This document shows, piece by piece, positions 1 to 9,549 of a stretch of 64,000 bases of DNA. The stretch comes from Eutreptiella sp. 'Long Island Sound 2002'. Its lineage: Eukaryota; Euglenozoa; Euglenophyceae; Eutreptiales; Eutreptiaceae. The position numbers and the translations under genes are program-made. The stretch is taken from positions 4,281,789 through 4,345,788 of the forward strand of contig OZ038382.1 in NCBI GenBank assembly GCA_964036045.1, written 5' to 3'. A model generated the notes under the pieces. It saw only the letters and a program-made list of their open reading frames with translations. It had not been told where the DNA came from and searched no databases. Every line of letters begins with the position of its first letter. Position 1 is the stretch's first letter.

Positions 1-476
1 ACCTAAAACATAGTGCTTTCCTGGCCCAGCTGTTGCTAGAGGAGGTAGATCTAGAGTCAACCTCTGAACCCGCTTCCCCTGTTGGGAAACCAGTGCTACA
101 CATGCAGCCTGTGCACACAGGTGAACCCGTGGCCCGGAGTACTGATGCTCTAGCACGGCCTGCTGCTAATAACATGCCATTGTCTGAGCATGACACTCAA
201 GAACTCCGACGGCTGTTGTACCTGAAGGCCGAAGGTATTGAGCGCCAAGAGCGGCTGCAATACCTCAGACAGACCTGGAAATACTCCATCTGGTCTGAGG
301 AGGACGATGAGTCCTATATGCTGCCTGATCCTGAGATACCTCTAGTGTATTCTCTACACTATGGGCAGCAATGTCCCCCTGAGTGGGACGATGGTACTGT
401 ACCTGCCGAAACTGCTGATCGGCATAAAAAGAAAGAACATGGAAAAAGCAACCTCCATGCTGAGGAGGATTTCCTT
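1..476 (+). pseudogene. Element A pol fragment: linker between protease module and RT
   Basis: This is an acidic, proline-containing stretch of pol lying between the methyltransferase-like module and the RT fingers. It is nearly identical to 12868-13162 plus 14634-14814 of copy 2, and that alignment gives the identification. No catalytic motif lies within it. In copy 2 the frame continues into the RT; here it stops abruptly at about 476, where the sequence turns back on itself as the inverted segment that follows. It continues off the left edge of the window. The residual open frame beyond 476 is a chimera of sense and antisense pol and is not a real protein. Confidence 0.85.
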
Positions 477-917
477 CATGTTCTTTCTTTTTATGCCGAT
501 CAGCAGTTTCGGCAGGTACAGTACCATCGTCCCACTCAGGGGGACATTGCTGCCCATAGTGTAGAGAATACACTAGAGGTATCTCAGGATCAGGCAGCGT
601 ATAGGACTCATCGTCCTCCTCAGACCAGATGGAGTATTTCCAGGTCTGTCTGAGGTATTGCAGCCGCTCTTGGCGCTCAATACCTTCGGCCTTCAGGTAC
701 AACAGCCGTCGGAGTTCTTGAGTGTCATGCTCAGACAATGGCATGTTATTAGCAGCAGACCGTGCTAGAGCATCAGTACTCCGGGCCACGGGTTCACCTG
801 TGTGCACAGGCTGCATGTGTAGCACTGGTTTCCCAACAGAGGAAGCGGGTTCAGAGGTTGACTCTAGATCTACCTCCTCTAGCAACAGCTGGGCCAGGAA
901 AGCACTATGTTTTAGGT
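1..917. repeat. Large inverted repeat (arms 1-441 and 477-917, 35-bp loop)
   Basis: Position n pairs with position 918-n. For example, 421-441 is the reverse complement of 477-497, and the first bases of the window pair with 901-917. A few mismatches exist (near 80, 160 and 319), so the arms are diverged copies and not a perfect fold-back. The left arm probably extends beyond the window. The loop 442-476 continues the sense copy of Element A. Confidence 0.92.
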
Positions 918-1829
918 CAACACAGCTGGGATCAACAGAGGGAATAGTGCTGGCGATCTCAGACAGTTGGTCGTCAGCATCCTCTTTTACAGCTGCAGGT
1001 TCCAGATAGTCATCAGGAGACTCACACCCTGTAAGTGTGGCAGATAGGTGCTCAGGAGATCGATTTTTGAGATCATAAAGGGTCAGGCCACGATTTTCGG
1101 CCATGACCTCTTTTAGTAGCACCTGGTCCAGGTCACACAGGGGTACAGGATTGAGAGATCCATCGATGATGGACAGGAAACTGGCCCACTCAGGGGCCTG
1201 CATAGCTGTGTCTGAGTCCTCAGGCACATAGATGGGGCCGTCGGGGAGTTGCACTCTTCCCACGGTCATTCGGTCAAGCATACGGCGCCAGTAAGCATGT
1301 TCACCAGAGCAACCCCAGTCAGGGGTGCACATAACAACCCTTCCTCCCTCATAAGCGATCTTGGTTAGAACCTTCGCGAGCAGGGAGAAGGGAGGGTTAG
1401 CATACGCTAGGCCCATTGCTTTCCAGAAGAAACGGAAAGCATTGTTCATTTGTTTCGAGCAGTACAACTGCATGATGTGCTGTTGTTGGCTCGCAAACAA
1501 TTCCACCTGGATCTCATCCAGGTTTACCTGAAGGGCCGCCAGTCCATTTTCGAGAACATGACGGGCCAGTTGGTAGTTTTCAGTACGATAGTTCGTCTTG
1601 GCTGCGTAGCGCAGCCCAGACTCTTTTCGTCCTGACAGCTCCAAAGGAACGGAGAATAGCCCACTGCCAAAGTCGCAGTGCAAAGAGTAAGGACGCTGTA
1701 GGGACAGCATTTTAACCTGGGGGTTTCTTCTTAGAAACTCAGTGCCAATGACAATGTCAAAGGCGTCAGTGTCCAACACTCTGCAGTGTTGGGTCACGGT
1801 TTCGTCGCCCAGACATATGGTCACATCGA
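477..1829 (-). pseudogene. Element A pol fragment in antisense: end of protease, methyltransferase-like module, linker
   Basis: Read on the minus strand, this matches the pol polyprotein of copy 2 from just after the protease active site through the linker before RT. It enters about 45 residues downstream of the DTGA motif, so the protease catalytic Asp is missing. The methyltransferase-like module is complete: VELFAS, then YANPPF (about 1390-1406), then PDW. A few substitutions separate it from copy 2. The inverted piece starts at 1829 with a run of 12 T's on the plus strand and ends at 477 in the palindrome junction. It looks like a reverse-transcription or recombination artefact, not a gene. 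Confidence 0.85.
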
Positions 1830-2041
1830 TTTTTTTTTTTTGGATCTATGTGCATATACCTGCTTTGTCTATCTGCAGCCCTTCTGTGTTACACTGGATT
1901 CCAAAACCAATCATTGATTCGATCCACATTCAGTCCTTGCTCTACTTGCTGCTTTGGTTTGGGGTTTTCAACTACAAAACCTGCAGGAATACATCAAAAG
2001 ACCTAGGGCATAATTCAAGGACATCTTTCTGGTAGCAGAGC
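1830..2041 (+). other. T-run plus Element A LTR 3' end and primer-binding site fragment
   Basis: 1830-1841 is a run of 12 T's. 1844-2029 matches the last ~186 bp of the Element A LTR (8317-8502). It is followed directly by TGGTAGCAGAGC (2030-2041), the primer-binding site. The sequence then jumps into pol at 2042. The 32 bp at 447-478 recur at 2039-2070, bracketing the inserted block as a direct repeat. LTR end plus primer site is the composition of minus-strand strong-stop DNA, so this looks like a template-switch product. Confidence 0.8.
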
Positions 2042-3206
2042 AACCTCCATGCTGAGGAGGATTTCCTTCAGAAAGTCGAGAGTCTTAACCTTGACCCCCG
2101 CCTGAAGAAACTGCTTATAACCTATGAGGAGGTGTTCGGCGCCTTGCCGCCTCCCCTATCTTGCAAAAAACTGGTCCAGATGGACCTGAAATTGAAACCA
2201 GAATTTGAAAAGACGCGAGTGAGGCGTCGTCCCTATCCCGCTCCACAGGAACAGGTTGAAGAAATCGAGCGCCAGATCCAAGAATGCATTGATGCTGGCC
2301 TCGTTGAAGAGTACAAACATGGGGACTATCCCCATCACCGCAGCCCCTGTTTCCTTGTTGCTAAACCAGGGTCGACTGCTCTACGTCTTGCTGTAGACTA
2401 TGGTGAGGTCAACAAGAAAACCCAGAACCACTCAGGGAGTATTCCTAACATGGAAAACACCCTGGAGCGTATTGCCAAATGCAGGTATAAGACCAAAATG
2501 GACAAACGCTCTGGTTTCTGGCAGGTTGACCTAACCGCCGCAGCTCAGGAGCTGCTTGCCTTTATAACCCCTAAGGGTCGTGTCTTCAAGTGGAAGGTTA
2601 TGCCTTTCGGGGTGGCTAACGCCCCAGCGCTCTTCCAGGAGCTTATGAACAAAATTTTGTACATACTGAGGCGCAGGCCTCTAGTACAAGAGTTGATTTC
2701 TCGGGGTGCAGAAATGGAGGCTCACATCGACGACGTGAGTTTGGGTACTAATACCAAAGAGGACCATGTCCTTCTCCTCCGTGAATTCTTCACTGTCTGT
2801 CAAGAAAACCATCTCCGAATCAAACTCGAAAAATGCGAGTTTATGAAAGAGGAGATGGAGTATTTGGGTTTCGACGTGGGGTATGGCTGGTGGAAACCAG
2901 CCGCGTCTAAGATGCAGCCCCTACAGGACATGCAGATTCGCGATGACCCTAAGAAGGGTCTACACGATGTGAGGAGTTTTGTGGGCGCCTGTAATTTCTA
3001 TCGGCGTCACATCCACAATGTTACTTACTCCTCTGCACCCCTCACTGACCTAATCAAGAAAACTACTCCCTGGAGGTGGACCTCCAGAGAGGAAGAGTGT
3101 TTCCAGGAATTGAAGAAGAAGATTGCCTCCTCCAACTGCCTGGGAGTGCACCGCCCAGAGGGTGAGATAGTCCTGATCACTGATGCCAGTGATGTGGGGG
3201 GGGGGA
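2042..3206 (+). pseudogene. Element A copy 1 reverse transcriptase and start of RNase H
   Basis: Ty3-type reverse transcriptase that copies the element RNA into cDNA inside the virus-like particle. Visible motifs in order are the fingers RRPYPAP and IQECIDAGLVEEY, the LAVDYGEVNKKT segment, a DKRSGFWQVDL block, the palm MPFGVANAPALFQ, and the active site HIDDVSLG, which has His where most Ty3 enzymes have Tyr or Phe before xDD. The connection segment ends in FVGACNFYRRHI and the RNase H starts with LITDASD. The frame is lost in a run of 10 G's at 3196-3205. Copy 2 has 8 G's plus one different base and stays in frame, so this copy has a +1 slip. An assembly error in the homopolymer is an alternative explanation. 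Confidence 0.9.
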
Positions 3207-5291
3207 GGTACGATCTATCAATGGCAGGAGCTTAACCCCGCTGAACTAACCCACTGCCATTATCGTACTACTGGACTGAACCGTGATGGTTCGTTGAAAC
3301 ATGACTATCCTACCAGTGAGTGGCGACTGGTGCCACTGGGACACTGGAATTGGAAATGGAACCAAGCGCGTTCCAACTACAGCACCTATGACCAGGAACT
3401 CCTGGCCGGTATGTTGGTGCTATCGTCACCATCCCGACTCCTGGGGTCTAACCCTATTGTCTGGCTGTGTGACCAGGAGCCTGTGAAGTCTTTTCAGAAG
3501 GGCCCACCACCAGAAAAAGCGAAGCTAAAACGGTGGTGGACTTACCTGAGCCAGTTCAGGCTGACAGTGCATCATATCCCCGGGATTAAGAATGAACTGT
3601 CGGACTATATATCGCGCAACAACTTCGATGCGCTTATTGGTGAGAGCTCTGAGGCGCTCGCCAAAGAGGCTTTCCAGCGTATGGATGTCCAGCTTGACCT
3701 GTCCATGCGCACTGCTGGAATCCTGGGGGGTTGGAGTCTAACCGACTATCAGTCAGAGTATGAAGAAATTCTCCAAACCCTCAGCACTGGTCTCGAACCC
3801 CGTGTCATTGACGGGCACCAGTGGTATAAAAACAATCAGTACCTCTTCTACGAGGACCGAATTGTTGTGCCTGAGGCACGACTAGATGGGTGCCTACAAT
3901 GGTCTCATCTCAGTTCTGGTCACACTGGCGCTAATCGCTCAGTGGACTTCTTCCGTGAGTGTTTCTACTCTAGTCTAACCCTGACTGAACTGAGGTCGCG
4001 TATGCAGACCATTGTGGATGCTTGTGGCTGTCATGCCAGCAAGCAGAGCGACAGTAGGGATAGGGGCCTGATCTCCAGCTTACCCATACCCTATTGTGCT
4101 AGCTCTCTTCTCTACGTGGATTACATCCACGGCCTACCACGCTTTGGCGGCTATGATAGTTGCCTCGTGGTCACCTGTGGTCTGTCTCGCTTCACCCGTG
4201 TGTTCCCTTGCAATAAGAAAATCACAGGTGAGCAGACTGTAAAAATGTTGGTCGAACAATGGTTCGAACCCTATGGAGCACCTAAACAGGTGCACTCTGA
4301 TGAAGATGTACGCATCCGCAGTGACACCGGGTGGTACAAACGAGTGCTAAATGCCCTCAACGTGGAGGTAACCACAGGTGTGCCCTACACTCACACGTCT
4401 AACCCTCTCTGTGAGAGACAGAACCGTGTGGTGGAACAAAACTTAAGAATCCTGATGAAACAGGAGCGCACCAAGGACTGGGTACGCCTAGTGCCCTGGG
4501 CAGTTCTGTCCATGAACTCACAGCGGAGCTCTTCTACGGGTTTCACCCCCCACGAACTGTTCCATGGAGGACGACCTGCTTGGTTCTTCAAAACCCCCTT
4601 CCCTGAGGACTTCAAGAGCCCCGTGGGAGATTGGCTGGAACACAAGCAGTCTCTGGCTAACCAGGCTGGTACTAACCTGAGGCACATTCGTGACCGTGAA
4701 CAGAGCCGACGGAACCGCCTACGGCGACCTGCCAGCTTCAAGGTTGGTGACCTTGTTTTGGTACACCATTCACGCCTACCCTCCTGGCCACGTAACTGCC
4801 TACAGGACCCTTACTTTGGACCCTATCGTATCATCAGGATAGATGGATCCAGGATCCATGTCAGGTGCAGTCCACGTCTAGGTGGTGAACTGCTATGTGC
4901 TCCTAAGCAGTTGAGGCACTATCATTCCCCTGACGACTTGTCTTGGGATGAGTGGCGCCTCAGCGACAGTGAGATTGAACGTATAGACCTAGAGAACGCT
5001 GCCAGTCCAGAGGAGGCAGACGAACTCGAAGAGATGACTGCCGATGAGATGGCAGTCGATGGTTACTACGTGGTTGCAGGTATTGCTCGCCACGAGTATA
5101 AACAGGGCTGGAAATTCCTTACCCTGTGGGATGGCTATGGGTTGACCGAGGCGACCTGGGAACCTATGTCAGCCTTCATACAACCAGATGGGAGTATCAA
5201 CCCCATTTTCCGCACTTACCTCGTTGAGAACAACGAGGGGCAGCTCCTAACCCGTGCTGAGACTATGTCCCAGCGTAAGAAGCGAAACTAA
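3207..5291 (+). pseudogene. Element A copy 1 RNase H, integrase and chromodomain
   Basis: Continuation of pol in the shifted frame. After the rest of RNase H comes a zinc-binding region with HLSSGHTG and CGCH (CxC instead of the usual CxxC). The integrase core follows: Asp in LLYVDYIHG, Asp in VHSDEDV and Glu in NPLCERQNR, the DDE triad that joins cDNA ends to target DNA. A GPY/F-like module (DPYFGPYRII) and a linker lead to a C-terminal chromodomain starting about 5070 (YYVVAGIARHEYKQGW, then ATWEP), which in chromoviruses guides integration to marked chromatin. The stop is TAA at 5289-5291. Apart from the upstream frameshift this half is open over its full length. Confidence 0.9.
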
Positions 5292-7791
5292 TTAGCCTGT
5301 GTCAGTCCACTGACCCTGTCTGTGCCCTGCAGACCCATGCCTATGGTTTCCAGCGTGAGCCAGGTGGCCGCTTATCAAGATTGCAGCCACCCAGCGAGTG
5401 TTTGCCTTGTTGACCATGTGTTGCATGGGTACTGCCCTAATGTAATGACCTTGGTGAGTTGCTGAGGCTCGCTGAGACGCTTGCCTCCAAGACTAAAGCT
5501 AGGGACTGAACCTTACCCTTACCTGCCATAGCGTATGTGTGAGTGTGCTAGTCCTAAGGTCCTGAGAGCAAGCCGCAGAAGTGGTGTCCTAATTATACCC
5601 AAGTCTGCGCCCTTGCTAAACCTGGAGGGTTGGCTTATTGATGCCACGGGGTACGCCCCGGGTCTCCCCTCCCCTATGCGCCCAATTTCTGTGCTGGCGC
5701 AAAACCTTGGGGGAATACCCAGCGTGCTAATCCAGGTATTATTTTCCCTACCTATCTGTCTACTACAGGGAGGGGTGGCCAAAAGCTATGAAGGCATGCA
5801 AAACGCCGTTTTGCTATGTGGCCAAAACACTGACCTAACCACTGCCACAGCCCACCAACCCCGCTAAAATTGCAGGAAAAGGGTGGGACAGTGACACACC
5901 CCCTACAGGTCCTACACACCCTACAGTGGCACCATCCTGGTGGGCGAGCACTGGGCAACTGGCTCTAGCCCCCACGCAGGACTACCACTCCTACACGCAC
6001 ACTCTACTGGGCGTTGCGATGAGGAAGGTCTCATGGGTCCTAGCGACCCACCTGTGAAAGGACAAGAGAACACAGCGCTCCTAAGCAGCTGTGGCCTAAC
6101 AGGGGACGCCACAACGCGTTTCCCCTGCTAGGGCTGCGAGGGAAGGGGTGCTCTCGTTGCGTGCACAGCGCGGATGTCGTTGAGGTCGAACTGCCCTCGC
6201 CAGTACTGGCTGAGGCACAGTGATTTGATTTGTGATCAGCGCCCCTGTTTTGCTGGGGCAGAAAAACGGTAGCCGCCGAAGGCAGCTGCTGCGTGCACCA
6301 ATCACCCTTAACCTCTCCCACCTGTACAAAAGAGGCAGATGAAGGGGCGTTTGCGACTGTGGAACCAAGCCACACTCCAGGTATTATACCCTTCTCAGTG
6401 TGACCTATAATACGCTGTTCGCAAACACGCTGCAGATGCAGCTACCGCTGTCAAGCAAGCAAGATTTAAGAAACTCCTCGGGTTCTCTTAAAGAACGTAC
6501 CGAGGAGCCTCTGGGTAACCTAAACAAGGTTTACCGTGCGCAATTCGCGTGGCCTACCCTTTAATGCATCATGTGCACGCAGGGAAGGGAGGCTGAACCA
6601 TTGACTCAACCAGGAGGTGAGCTCCTCCTGGGCTAACCTACCTTACTCACCATGCATCGTGTGAATGCCGCATTGAAACGAACACAAAACAAACCTAAGC
6701 GTTTTAAGCAACTAAACTTGAGCGCCACGGCCGCACACGAACAAACGCTTACCTGTGAAGAAGGAAACAAGGGTGAATTAGGGATACAGGTGAAGCGACA
6801 CAGCGTGTGGATGTCTCGATTAGGCACATGCATCGCGAGCACAGCGCATACTCTAACCCTGCGTGCGCGCTGCGCGCTCCATTCGCATCACATACCTTTC
6901 ATTCCTGCTTTCACCTGTGCAGAGCACGAGAGATGAACACCCGACCCCCCAACGAGCACAGCGTTGACAACCCTAACGTTTTGACGGAACAACTAACACG
7001 AACGCAATGCGTGAGTGTGAGGTGACACAGACATACCTGAGAGACGGGTTGTTGAACTGCTCGGTGGTGTAAACTGAATTTGAACGCTTTACTCTGAAGT
7101 TTATAAAAATTTTGATGCAACTGTGCAAAAATTTTCTTTAAAACTTTAAAAACTACGGCTCATACCTTCTTTTCCAAAAGCCGTTTAAGCTTGCGCAACC
7201 CTTTTCTTGGCGTCCGCTTCCTTTGCGCTTGTCTGCGACATTAAGTTATGTGTAAAAATGACGATTACCCGCGTGGTTTCGTCGATTTTCAACGATTTCA
7301 CTTGCTAAATCGCAACCCCTTCCGCAAAACCGCAGGAATCACTCCCTGCTGGTTCCATTTTCTATTTTTTCCAGCTCCTGGGGGTTTGTGTCCTCCATTG
7401 GGAGTATTGCTCCGCCCTGGCCCTTGGTCAGGACGTATACTAAAATGCTGTTTATACAGCGATAGCCGTCCGCATTAGAGCGTTCGACTGTACCCTAGTG
7501 GGCAAGCACATTGGCTCCAAGGAGGGAGTCCTGGGTTCAATTCCCACTGCCCCCACACTTTTTCCAAAAGTTTTCGCCGCAGGCCGGCCACTTTTGAGGA
7601 ATGCCCCTTCGAAGGGACATCATTCACGGTACATTACACTGTTTTTCAAGGGTCCCTACAGTGTGATAAGCTTCTATAAAGTGATGAGAATGTTTTTGGT
7701 AAGTTTAATGCATTTTTTTGAGGTAATTTTGGGAATATTTGAGCCTTTTTCCTTGGTCCTACTAGCTTAGCTAACTAGTACTCCAGGGGGG
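5292..7791 (+). other. Element A copy 1 long 3' noncoding region
   Basis: About 2.5 kb lies between the pol stop and the 3' LTR. It aligns with 32453-34982 of copy 2, so it belongs to the element. Alignment is good from about 5305-5460 and 5760-7604, and divergent at 5461-5700. Small open frames (such as one starting at 6652 whose counterpart starts at 34021) conserve only their first ~30 residues, so I do not call them genes. A tRNA-like stretch lies near the end. A polypurine tract (AGGGGGGAG, 7785-7793) precedes the LTR. Copy 1 lacks ~180 bp present in copy 2 just after the pol stop, between two ACTGAC motifs. Confidence 0.7.
7463..7555 (+). other. tRNA-like sequence in Element A 3' region
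   Basis: A box-A-like TAGCCGTCCGC (7463-7473) and a box-B-like GGTTCAATTCC (7533-7543) are followed by TGCCCCCA. GTGGGCA at 7498-7504 can pair 6 of 7 with TGCCCCC at the end. The same block occurs in copy 2 (about 34835-34930). It does not fold into a standard cloverleaf by eye, so I call it tRNA-derived at best: a possible SINE-like relic or internal Pol III promoter. Confidence 0.35.
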
Positions 7792-8503
7792 AGTAAGAAA
7801 AGGTCACTGCCATGTCTTTCTTGGAGGGCTTGATCCAGGCTAAGCCCCCCTTAAAACCCTTTGTTGATGCTGAGACAAACTTAAGTGTTTTTATCTCTCT
7901 TTTGTTGCCTAAAGTACACTTTCTCATAGTAACTAGGGTTGTGACCCTAGCCCCCCCATGAAGTTCACCCCTACCACTCAACTGAGCGGAGGTACCTTCC
8001 TTCATGGAGGACATACCAAAATAAATCAGGCATTACATGCTTATTGGCCTTGGAGGTTAAGCCTAAGTGGTCTCCCACCCCAAGACCCCTATACTCAATT
8101 GTTTCTACCACTTATTGTGGTCCTACTTTGTAACTGTTTCTGAATTCAGTTGCTTGGCCAAGTCATTTTCTGTGTGGTCCTGACATCTATGCCCCACAGT
8201 CCTAACCAGCACCATTTCACCCAAAAGAGTGCACATGAAGTGCCTATTGCAACTCCTGAGGCTAGAGTCTGACCAATTTTCATATAAAACCTTTTGTATT
8301 ATCCATTTGTGTTTGAATCTATGTGCATATACCTGCTTTGTCTATCTGCAGCCCTTCTGTGTTACACTGGATTCCAAAACCAATCATTGATTCGATCCAC
8401 ATTCAGTCCTTGCTCTACTTGCTGCTTTGGTTTGGGGTTTTCAACTACAAAACCTGCAGGAATACATCAAAAGACCTAGGGCATAATTCAAGGACATCTT
8501 TCT
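7792..8503 (+). repeat. Element A copy 1 3' LTR
   Basis: The ~712 bp here match 8759-9466 at high identity. The start is preceded by the polypurine run AGGGGGGAG. The shared block begins AGTAAGAAAA and ends CATCTTTCT, so this LTR lacks the usual TG...CA ends; boundaries are uncertain by 2-3 bp. Its last 186 bp also occur at 1844-2029, where the primer site follows at once, which fixes this as the U5 side. Confidence 0.8.
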
Positions 8504-8758
8504 GGCATGGGCACTTCGGTTACTAGGAACCAACTCACAACATTAAAATGGAGAAGTAATTAGTTAAATTTATTTCCACAAGCACATTGAATTGTCATGC
8601 CGTTCTAACCCGGGGTCAAGACAAAGGTGGAGCAAGATAGTCCAGCGCACGCAGTGCCACTAAGTGTGGGGCGCTTGCAAAGGGCCAAGCACTCCCCTCG
8701 GCTGAGGGCAAAACAAAGGTGCATCAGGGCAAAACAAAGCAGGCTGGTCAATGCTGCA
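8504..8758. other. Spacer between two Element A copies
   Basis: The 255 bp have no match to the elements. The stretch holds a short direct repeat (AGGGCAAAACAAAG at about 8706 and 8727) and no open frame of note. It is the only stretch in the left half that may be host sequence, or the remains of another insert. Confidence 0.5.
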
Positions 8759-9466
8759 AGTAAGAAAAAGTCACTGCCATGTCTTTCTTGGAGGGCTTGA
8801 TCCAGGCCAAGCCCCCCTTAAAACCCTTTTGTTGATGCTAAGACAAACTTAAGTGTTTTTATCTCTCTTTTGTTGCCTAAAGTACACTTTCTCAAAGTAA
8901 CTAGGGTTGTGACCCTAGCCCCCCATGAAGTTCACCCCTACCACTCAACTGAGCGGAGGTACCTTCCTTCATGGAGGATATACCGAAATAAAATAGGCAT
9001 TTCATGCTTTAGGCCTTGGAGGTTAAGCCTAGTGGTCTCCCACCCCAAGACCCCTATACTCACTTGTTTCTACCACTTATTGTGGTCCTACTTTGTAACT
9101 GTTTCTGAATTCAGTTGCTTGGCCAAGTCATTTTCTGTGTGGTCCTGACATCTATGCCCCACATTCCTAACCTGCACCATTTCACCCAAAAGAGTGCACA
9201 TGAAGTGCCTAATGCTATCTCTGAGGCAAGAGTCAGACCAATTTTCATATAAAATCTTTTGTATTATCCATTTGTGATTGAATCTTTGTGTATAAACCTG
9301 CTTTGTCTTTCTGCAGCCCTTCTGTGTTACACTGGATTCCAAAACCAATCATTGATTCGATCCACATCCTGTTCTTGCTCTACTTGCTGCTTTGGTTTGG
9401 GTTCTCAACTACAAAACCTGCAAGATTTCATCAAAATATCTAGGGCATAAATCAAGGACATCTTTC
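8759..9466 (+). repeat. Element A copy 2 5' LTR
   Basis: About 708 bp collinear with 7792-8503 and followed directly by the primer-binding site, hence the 5' LTR. It starts AGTAAGAAAAAG and ends ATCTTTC. The promoter must lie within it, but I see no TATA box I would defend. Confidence 0.8.
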
Positions 9467-9478
9467 CGGTAGCAGAGA
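9467..9478 (+). promoter_or_regulatory. Primer-binding site for initiator methionine tRNA
   Basis: CGGTAGCAGAGA lies directly after the LTR; the rearranged copy at 2030-2041 reads TGGTAGCAGAGC. The established 3' end of eukaryotic initiator tRNA-Met, CUCUGCUACCA, is complementary to TGGTAGCAGAG. The match is 11/11 at 2030 and 10/11 here (T to C at the first base). This tRNA primes minus-strand cDNA synthesis in many Ty3-type elements. Confidence 0.8.
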
Positions 9479-9549
9479 CAGTCCCTTGTGACCTTTTGAA
9501 CCGACCCTGAGAAGAAGCGCAGCACACAAAGCTCAACAACAAGTTCACC

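Larger units (their letters stand above)
1..8503 (+). mobile_element. Element A copy 1: Ty3/chromovirus-like LTR retrotransposon, 5'-truncated and rearranged
   Basis: The visible order is a pol spacer fragment (1-476), an inverted piece of protease/spacer (477-1829), a fragment of LTR end plus primer site (1844-2041), then RT, RNase H, integrase and chromodomain (2042-5291), long 3' noncoding DNA (5292-7791), a polypurine tract and a 3' LTR (7792-8503). Protein order (RT-RNase H-INT-chromodomain) assigns it to the Ty3 chromovirus group. Its 5' LTR and gag lie outside the window. Element A copy 2 downstream is colinear with it, which allows each break to be located. The copy cannot encode a full polyprotein because of the inversion and a frameshift in a G-run at 3196-3205. 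Confidence 0.9.

Noticed and set aside
33-653. 206-codon plus-strand ORF at the left edge
   Set aside because: It is a chimera: sense pol to 476, then the reverse complement of the same pol. The second half is antisense translation.
8504-8758. Host gene between the two Element A copies
   Set aside because: Only 255 bp, with no open frame or RNA motif that I can support.
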